Part shown: piece after piece, positions 39,758 to 44,052 of the stretch | Numbering within the stretch: position 1 is the first letter of the stretch | How the letters are laid out: every line of letters begins with the position of its first letter | The notes under the pieces: model-generated | Told to the model about the DNA's origin: nothing | Seen by the model: only the letters and a program-made list of their open reading frames with translations | The model's database searches: none | Position numbers and translations under genes: made by a program | IMG/VR virus record: IMGVR_UViG_3300048918_000073 | Span: 1-44,052 of that record | Reading direction: 5' to 3' (one strand) | Length of the DNA stretch: 44,052 bases | Source: a virus

Positions 39758-42149
39758 ATTCAGCCTCTAGGATGTCGTTAATGTTGTAATCGCCCTTGTG
39801 AGGCAGCGGAGGCATCTTATGCCAATTGGTTTGCAGTTGTCCATGACTTTCTCGCCAAATGTCAAACAAGACGTCATTGTCGCGGTAGAGGGACCAGAAG
39901 GTCTCCCTAATAATCTCCCTGAATCTCCCCGCCTTGTTTGGATGGCACCCGAAGGAGTCATGAACCAGCGCGACGTCACGGATTCCTTCGTCCTTAGCCG
40001 CCAGGACCACCATCATCAGATGACAGGCGTCATAAGCGTGAACGAAACACGGGGCGATGCTGGAAGCCGCCTTCCGCTTGTTAATCCCTGGTAGTTCCCG
40101 CCACATGGACGGGGTGACTGTCTTCTTGACCCCCTTGTCGTGGAGCGTCAGGGATACCCGCACCGTGGTGTGGTTCGTGTAGTTGAGGACCACTGGGAAC
40201 CCTAAGGGCGTGTGCCAGACAACCGGCTTTCCTTCATGCGCCATGGTCCTTGCGATGTCCTGTAGGAACCCCATGGCCTCTGCTGGCTTATACACTGTCT
40301 GCTCGATGGCCCCATAGATGGTCTTGGCGAGGTACCGGGCAGCGAAGTATCCATTGTCAGGGCCGAAGGGATGCTCGTCGTACTTCCCCCGAAGCACCTG
40401 ATATTCGAGGGGCTTCATGGTGTCCTCAAGGTGCTGCTCCGACATGCCGTAAACCTTGGAGGAGTACGAGAAGGTCATGACGTTCCTCTTCACGAGGCTT
40501 CGGTTCACGCCGTAAGCAAGCGACCTCTGTGCAACATCGCGCGTTCGGCCTGCTGCCTCATTGTCCACTCCGGGGTCTCGAATATCTCTTTGAATAACTT
40601 CTTTAGCCAGATCGGCCACCACTTGGTAGACATCTTGCGGTTCTCCTAAGTTCGTGAGGTTGACAAGTTTCGCTGTATTCTCGTCTCGAGTCATCGCGCC
40701 AAGATGCTGTAGGCCACTACAAGAGCCATCAAAAGAAACAGGTAGTCGACAAGCATCGCTCGGATTGATGTGGTGGTCCACGAGAGCCATACACGCTGCA
40801 AGAAACATGAAGGGGCTGTCGGCTTCGGTCCACCAAATGTCGTCCTTGGGGCTGGTGGCGACACTGATGATCCGCTCCCAGTTTTCTTCAACCCACTTGA
40901 CGCGGTCATCGAAGGGCTTCTTTGAAACCTTCCCGAAGTCTCCACAGTTAGCGAGGTGGACCTGGAGCCAATACAGGCCGGACTCATCGAGAGGCTCTCC
41001 ATTGGAAAATTCGAATAATGACCTGACATAATCCTGCCTCTGGAAGTTGAAGAACGGTAGACCATACACTCGACCGCGATAGTCGAGGTTCATCGACGTG
41101 TAGAACGTGTCGTTACCTATCCACTCAACTGTCGACATGTCCTGAGCAAACACGAGGCGCTCCCCTAGGTAGCTCCGATTGAGTTCCTTGGTGGTGTTCA
41201 CATCCTTCATACGGACAATCTGTTCAGCCTTTGTCATGTTCTCCCATGGCTTCTCCATAGCAGGCATGGGGATATTGTCTCTAGGAGGCATACCGGGAAC
41301 GTCCAGACCTGTCTGGTAGGCCCACCGCACCACGTCCAGGATAGACGTATTGATGCGGTATGGAACGCTCTGGGCGGCATTAACGGCTTCAAGCACCTGA
41401 GCCATGCGGCCAGTCCTGATAGCCTCCTTGATGGTCCTCTGTGTCGTCTTGTCGTAGCTCCTAACAAGCTGCGACCAAAAGCCGTGGACCTGTATGCTGG
41501 AGGAGTCCCACTCAGCGGGGACCTCTTTGTGCGGGAGGTACACTGGATGCCTATTAATGAGTTGCTCCACAATAGCGTTGGAGACCTCCAGGGCCTCTTC
41601 AGTGATCGCCAGGTTGTGGTGGTCATCAATAGTGAACACATCACAGCTAAGCATGGCTTCCATTAGCCACCTGCCAGCCCTAGCCGACTCCTTGGAGGAC
41701 CAGGCCTTCCACGGAAATTTAGCCTTCTGAGCTAAGGACCTCAGGGCCTTCCGTCTGAAACCAATCTGCTTCCAGTTACGCTTGATGTCCTCCATGATCT
41801 TCTTGGTACGCTTGGCGTCCCACTGCTCCATCCCATGATTGAAGCACTCGAGCTCCAGCGTAAGGCCCATGTTGTGGACTGCCCGAGCAAATGTGAGCCC
41901 CTGCGCGACCGCAGAGATACCCACAGAGAGGCCCACCACGGCTATCAATTCATCTGATAGCTCCGAGACCTCAGAGCGATGCTCACGGGGCTTCAGGCTG
42001 GCTCGGTGGGTCCTCACGGCCTCTGCGGTGGCTGTCAGGTACGTCTCAGCAATCGCCAAGGCACCCGGCGTATCTCCCCAACCCATCGAGTCCGCTGTGC
42101 GCTTGGTGGTCTTGGCGAACCTATCTACAGTTAGCTGGGCGCTGTTCAT
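39744..42149 (-). CDS. Single-subunit T7-type RNA polymerase
   Basis: 801 aa from ATG 42149 with GGGAGA upstream. Catalytic residues line up with T7: D474 in SFDGSCSGLQH (T7 D537), R550/K554/Y562 in RSLVKRNVMTFSYSS (R627, K631, Y639), H704 in FVHAYDACHLM (H784), D731 in VHDSFG (D812). The C-terminus YAFA retains the FA foot. Transcribes phage genes from its own short promoters. About 80 residues shorter than T7, mainly at the N-terminus, so promoter recognition may differ. Confidence 0.97.
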   Translation of the reverse strand: MNSAQLTVDRFAKTTKRTADSMGWGDTPGALAIAETYLTATAEAVRTHRASLKPREHRSEVSELSDELIAVVGLSVGISAVAQGLTFARAVHNMGLTLELECFNHGMEQWDAKRTKKIMEDIKRNWKQIGFRRKALRSLAQKAKFPWKAWSSKESARAGRWLMEAMLSCDVFTIDDHHNLAITEEALEVSNAIVEQLINRHPVYLPHKEVPAEWDSSSIQVHGFWSQLVRSYDKTTQRTIKEAIRTGRMAQVLEAVNAAQSVPYRINTSILDVVRWAYQTGLDVPGMPPRDNIPMPAMEKPWENMTKAEQIVRMKDVNTTKELNRSYLGERLVFAQDMSTVEWIGNDTFYTSMNLDYRGRVYGLPFFNFQRQDYVRSLFEFSNGEPLDESGLYWLQVHLANCGDFGKVSKKPFDDRVKWVEENWERIISVATSPKDDIWWTEADSPFMFLAACMALVDHHINPSDACRLPVSFDGSCSGLQHLGAMTRDENTAKLVNLTNLGEPQDVYQVVADLAKEVIQRDIRDPGVDNEAAGRTRDVAQRSLAYGVNRSLVKRNVMTFSYSSKVYGMSEQHLEDTMKPLEYQVLRGKYDEHPFGPDNGYFAARYLAKTIYGAIEQTVYKPAEAMGFLQDIARTMAHEGKPVVWHTPLGFPVVLNYTNHTTVRVSLTLHDKGVKKTVTPSMWRELPGINKRKAASSIAPCFVHAYDACHLMMVVLAAKDEGIRDVALVHDSFGCHPNKAGRFREIIRETFWSLYRDNDVLFDIWRESHGQLQTNWHKMPPLPHKGDYNINDILEAEYAFA
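39818..39835 (-). promoter_or_regulatory. Candidate phage promoter inside the RNA polymerase gene
   Basis: Minus strand TGCAAACCAATTGGCATA, then AGATG. Fits the consensus though it also encodes polymerase residues LQTNWHK. It would drive the 62-aa, SSB and endonuclease genes. Confidence 0.5.
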
Positions 42150-42208
42150 CAGGTCTCCCTTGGGATGGCACGAAGCCCTAGAGTGGAAATTACCAGTGAC
42201 CGGGGGGA

Positions 42209-42247
42209 GGCTGGAGCTAACCTATTGTTATCAGTTAGTTTCCAGCC
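42209..42247 (-). promoter_or_regulatory. Hairpin in the RNA polymerase leader
   Basis: Stem GGCTGG/CCAGCC (42209-42214 with 42242-42247) continued by CTAAC/GTTAG (42217-42221 with 42234-42238). No U-run, so an RNase III processing or leader structure is more likely than a terminator. Confidence 0.55.
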
Positions 42248-42260
42248 TGTCAGGTCATGC

Positions 42261-42599
42261 TTAGGCAACGAGGCGTACGATGTCCTTGTCGGTATACGTG
42301 CAGGGGTTGCCCGCGCTGTCCTGGAGCCAGTAGTAGAGGACCCCCTTGTTTTTCACGATGCTCGTGATCGTATGGACCTCTTCGCCTGTACGCCGAGTGG
42401 TCACGCGGTCCCCCAACCCGTACTCGTCGTACATGCCGCTCTCGACGTAATCCTTCGACTCCTTCAGGCCCCAGCCGGTGACAGCCCTCACCAGCTTGAT
42501 CGCCTCGATCATCCGACCGTCGTTAGCCATTCGTCGCAGGACGTTCTTCAGTTCCTCGCGAGAGAGGGTGTACTTGTCCTGGTCCAGCTTGTTCGCCAT
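42261..42599 (-). CDS. Phage protein with ribosomal L7/L12 C-terminal-like domain
   Basis: 112 aa from ATG 42599 with AAAGGA upstream. Residues 28-53 (MIEAIKLVRAVTGWGLKESK, then DYVE) match the L7/L12 C-terminal helix-loop-helix pattern (IKxVRxxTGxGLKEAKxxVE), the surface that binds translation factors in the ribosome. The second half (YGLGDRVTTRRTGEEVHTIT; YYWLQDSAG) is an added beta domain. Viral L7/L12-like proteins are known. Its job here (translation or RNA polymerase partner) is inference. Confidence 0.7.
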   Translation of the reverse strand: MANKLDQDKYTLSREELKNVLRRMANDGRMIEAIKLVRAVTGWGLKESKDYVESGMYDEYGLGDRVTTRRTGEEVHTITSIVKNKGVLYYWLQDSAGNPCTYTDKDIVRLVA

Positions 42600-42640
42600 G
42601 TCGTGTTCCTTTGTGCTTGTCTGTGTTCCGATTGGTTATA

Positions 42641-42658
42641 TATGCCAGATGGTTTTCA
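42641..42658 (-). promoter_or_regulatory. Candidate phage RNA polymerase promoter
   Basis: Minus strand TGAAAACCATCTGGCATA followed by TATAACC, 42 bp before the L7/L12-like gene. Upstream of RNA polymerase, so it could give positive feedback. Confidence 0.65.
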
Positions 42659-42671
42659 CTGAGTCAATAGG

Positions 42672-43424
42672 TTATTTCGTCAGTTCCTTCCAGCTTACCG
42701 GATAGAGTGGCCCGATGATCCCACCGATGACCTTTGCGAGGTCTTGTATTTCCTTTTGTGCATGTGAATCAGTACGTTGCTTGTAGAACCTCGCGTAGGC
42801 TGCAAGAGAACCCGTCCAGTACCAGTTGACGAGGCAGCCCTGGGGAAGGACGAAGCGGGCCTGCTCGGGGCAGACACCATCCTCGATCATACGTTCGAAG
42901 AGCGCGATGGAGTCCAAACAGAACTCTTCGTACTGCGTCCGATAGTAGTTCGACTTGATGTGCTGACCACCTGACCCCTGCTTAGCGCCACCCTCAGGAG
43001 GGGCCTCGCGAAAATACTCAGGGATGAATAGCTTTGGCGTGGACTTGATATACCTACGGCTCTCCTCGTTCTCCACGAAGCCCTGCTTGTGCTTGAAGCA
43101 TTGGGTGCGGATAGGGACCGGAGCGGAGACACGCAGGGTGATCGAGGTGTGGGCGAAGGGCGTCCAGTGATTGTGCTTGGCGAGGTACGCTATGAGCTTC
43201 TGGTCGCGGGCGGACAAGCTGTAGGACATATGCTCACCAGACTGGCAGACATCATCATAAAGCCAGCATGAGGGGTTTCCGTCCTCGTCCTCTCCGGTTC
43301 CACAGTGAGGACAATGCTTCTCCAGGACGACCTCAGGGTCATTCGCAAAGCTAACCCTCGCGGCTCTCACCACGGACAGGTCGTTGCCCATGTGATCAAT
43401 CAGTTCAGCAGTGATCTGTGTCAA
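42672..43424 (-). CDS. thyX: Flavin-dependent thymidylate synthase ThyX
   Basis: 250 aa from TTG 43424, which overlaps the upstream stop (TTGA) and follows AAGGAG. FAD/dUMP region HNHWTPFAHTSITLRVSAPV, then the signature FKHKQGFVENEESRRY, where the usual RHR reads KHK and one residue is added before NE-S. SLAAYARFYKQR near the end is also typical. Makes dTMP with methylene-tetrahydrofolate and FAD. Works with NrdJ in precursor supply. Confidence 0.93.
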   Translation of the reverse strand: MTQITAELIDHMGNDLSVVRAARVSFANDPEVVLEKHCPHCGTGEDEDGNPSCWLYDDVCQSGEHMSYSLSARDQKLIAYLAKHNHWTPFAHTSITLRVSAPVPIRTQCFKHKQGFVENEESRRYIKSTPKLFIPEYFREAPPEGGAKQGSGGQHIKSNYYRTQYEEFCLDSIALFERMIEDGVCPEQARFVLPQGCLVNWYWTGSLAAYARFYKQRTDSHAQKEIQDLAKVIGGIIGPLYPVSWKELTK

Positions 43425-43434
43425 TTGGTTTGCT
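43417..43434 (-). promoter_or_regulatory. Candidate phage promoter overlapping the thyX start
   Basis: Minus strand AGCAAACCAATTGACACA; two changes from the consensus. The motif contains the TTG start codon, so transcripts beginning at its end would lack the thyX start and serve downstream genes. Confidence 0.4.
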
Positions 43435-43654
43435 CCTTGACACGGTTAGAGAACTTCACACGCTCACAGGTCACCTTGGAGTAGACCCGCTCGTCTGACA
43501 GCGCGATGGCCGCAGAGACCGTTTGGCCCGTCGACAAGCAGGCGTAGGGAGTCGAGGCGTAGCCCGCCTGGGTCACGCTGTAGGCGGTCTGCTGGGTGCA
43601 GTCCTGAGGGGTCGTGGAGACCCCACATATCAGTAGGACGATACGGAGCATCAC
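43421..43654 (-). CDS. Small exported protein
   Basis: 77 aa from GTG 43654, overlapping the upstream stop (GTGA). N-terminal hydrophobic MMLRIVLLICGVSTTPQDC could be a short signal or lipoprotein-like segment. Four Cys (CTQQ, CLST, CERV). Stops in the TTGA overlap with thyX. Function unknown. Confidence 0.5.
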   Translation of the reverse strand: MMLRIVLLICGVSTTPQDCTQQTAYSVTQAGYASTPYACLSTGQTVSAAIALSDERVYSKVTCERVKFSNRVKEQTN

Positions 43655-43854
43655 TTATTAATCCCCAGCATGGCAGGACGGGTCCCTTGAAAGAGACCAT
43701 CCACAGCCTCTCTCTGTTTCTTCTCAGTGGCGATCTGCGCCTGGAGGGTCTCGAAGGCCTTACGGCTCTCCTCGGGGGTCACATAGAACCAGCCCTTGTC
43801 GCAGTGGAACTCCGCTAGCTCCTCAGTATACCGTTTTTCCTTATCGCTTCTCAT
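43651..43854 (-). CDS. Small coiled-coil protein
   Basis: 67 aa from ATG 43854, 6 nt after the Imm5-like stop. Charged, helical (EESRKAFETLQAQIATEKKQ) with an N-terminal KEKRYTEELAEFHCDKGWFY. No family recognised. Cotranscribed with the small exported protein and thyX. Confidence 0.6.
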   Translation of the reverse strand: MRSDKEKRYTEELAEFHCDKGWFYVTPEESRKAFETLQAQIATEKKQREAVDGLFQGTRPAMLGINK

Positions 43855-43860
43855 TTGGTC

Positions 43861-44052
43861 TTAGGCCTTATGTGTGCAGAACATCTGAATGAATTTTACC
43901 TCCTGAGCAGCCCTCGCAGCATCCCCCGCAGCAGCCCTCGCAGCAGCCCACGCAGCATCCCACGCAGTAGCCCTCGCAGCAGCCCACGCAGCATCCCCCG
44001 CAGCATCCCACGCAGCAGCCCTAAGCTCCTCATCTCCTGTCTTGAGGTACTG
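43861..44052 (-). CDS. C-terminal part of the Imm5-like protein that starts at 396
   Basis: The minus-strand frame encodes QYLKTGDEEL, then Ala-rich repeats, then EVKFIQMFCTHKA and stop TAA at 43863-43861. The 5' side runs off the window and is completed by bases 1-396 once the terminal overlap is collapsed. The stop lies 6 nt before the ATG of the next gene (43854), so it is cotranscribed with the ThyX/RNA-polymerase cluster. At bases 43922 and 43926 this copy reads Gly-Asp where the window start reads Arg-Ala. Confidence 0.8.
   Translation of the reverse strand, partial: QYLKTGDEELRAAAWDAAGDAAWAAARATAWDAAWAAARAAAGDAARAAQEVKFIQMFCTHKA
43916..44023. repeat. 12-bp coding tandem repeat, about 9 units (also at 1-106)
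   Basis: Units follow CNCGCAGCAKCC with substitutions mostly at the second base and at the K position. On the minus strand each unit encodes four residues of the A-[AT]-[AW]-[WRGD] type, so the array is the Ala-rich helical tail of the Imm5-like protein. Units differ from each other, which argues against a recent slippage burst. The window start shows a slightly different unit order at its first 9 bases. Confidence 0.85.

Overview
The window is an essentially complete genome of a temperate, T7-like podovirus of an alphaproteobacterium, opened at an arbitrary point. The first 135 bases reappear as the last 135 (bases 10-135 match exactly; two mismatches lie at the outermost end), so the molecule closes into a circle of about 43.9 kb. 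The cut falls inside a minus-strand gene whose 12-bp coding repeat makes up much of the overlap. Phage identity rests on a single-subunit T7-type RNA polymerase, gp5-, gp4-, gp6-, gp3- and gp2.5-like replication proteins, terminase, portal, scaffold, capsid, ejection proteins and a lysis cassette. A temperate lifestyle follows from a tyrosine integrase beside an attP that carries the 3' half of a tRNA-Cys gene. The tRNA sequence has an alphaproteobacterial look, but the exact host cannot be read from the window.

Transcription is organised as two divergent blocks, unlike the one-way order of T7. From the divergent control region at 4895-5052 the minus strand runs through small early genes, a MarR-like protein and the integrase, past attP, across the circle junction, and on through ThyX, the RNA polymerase, SSB, endonuclease I, primase-helicase, DNA polymerase, exonuclease, a DUF3310-type protein, a MazG-like enzyme and a B12-dependent ribonucleotide reductase, to about 29.1 kb. 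The plus strand runs from about 5.05 kb through a collar-type tail fibre, a T7-like block of tail and internal-virion genes, terminase, portal, scaffold, a DUF5309/SU10-type capsid, two tail proteins with signal peptides (one an SGNH hydrolase) and the lysis genes. The blocks converge on a strong bidirectional terminator at 29024-29069.

An 18-bp motif, TGYAARCCANNWGRCATA, recurs on the minus strand just upstream of replication and nucleotide genes, and once inside the end of the RNA polymerase gene. It is the best candidate for the promoter of the phage polymerase. Three early genes share a different leader: a hairpin followed by a conserved single-stranded block. Because attP lies between the early operon with integrase and the RNA polymerase operon, integration should place these two halves at opposite prophage ends, which suggests a topological lysis-lysogeny switch.

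Four free-standing endonuclease VII-type HNH genes sit against terL (both sides), the capsid gene and the DNA polymerase gene. Several short genes were found by direct reading: 2438-2572, 3412-3585, 8677-8850, 27545-27643, the junction gene, and a lysozyme whose conserved N-terminus requires an ATT start or a frameshift.
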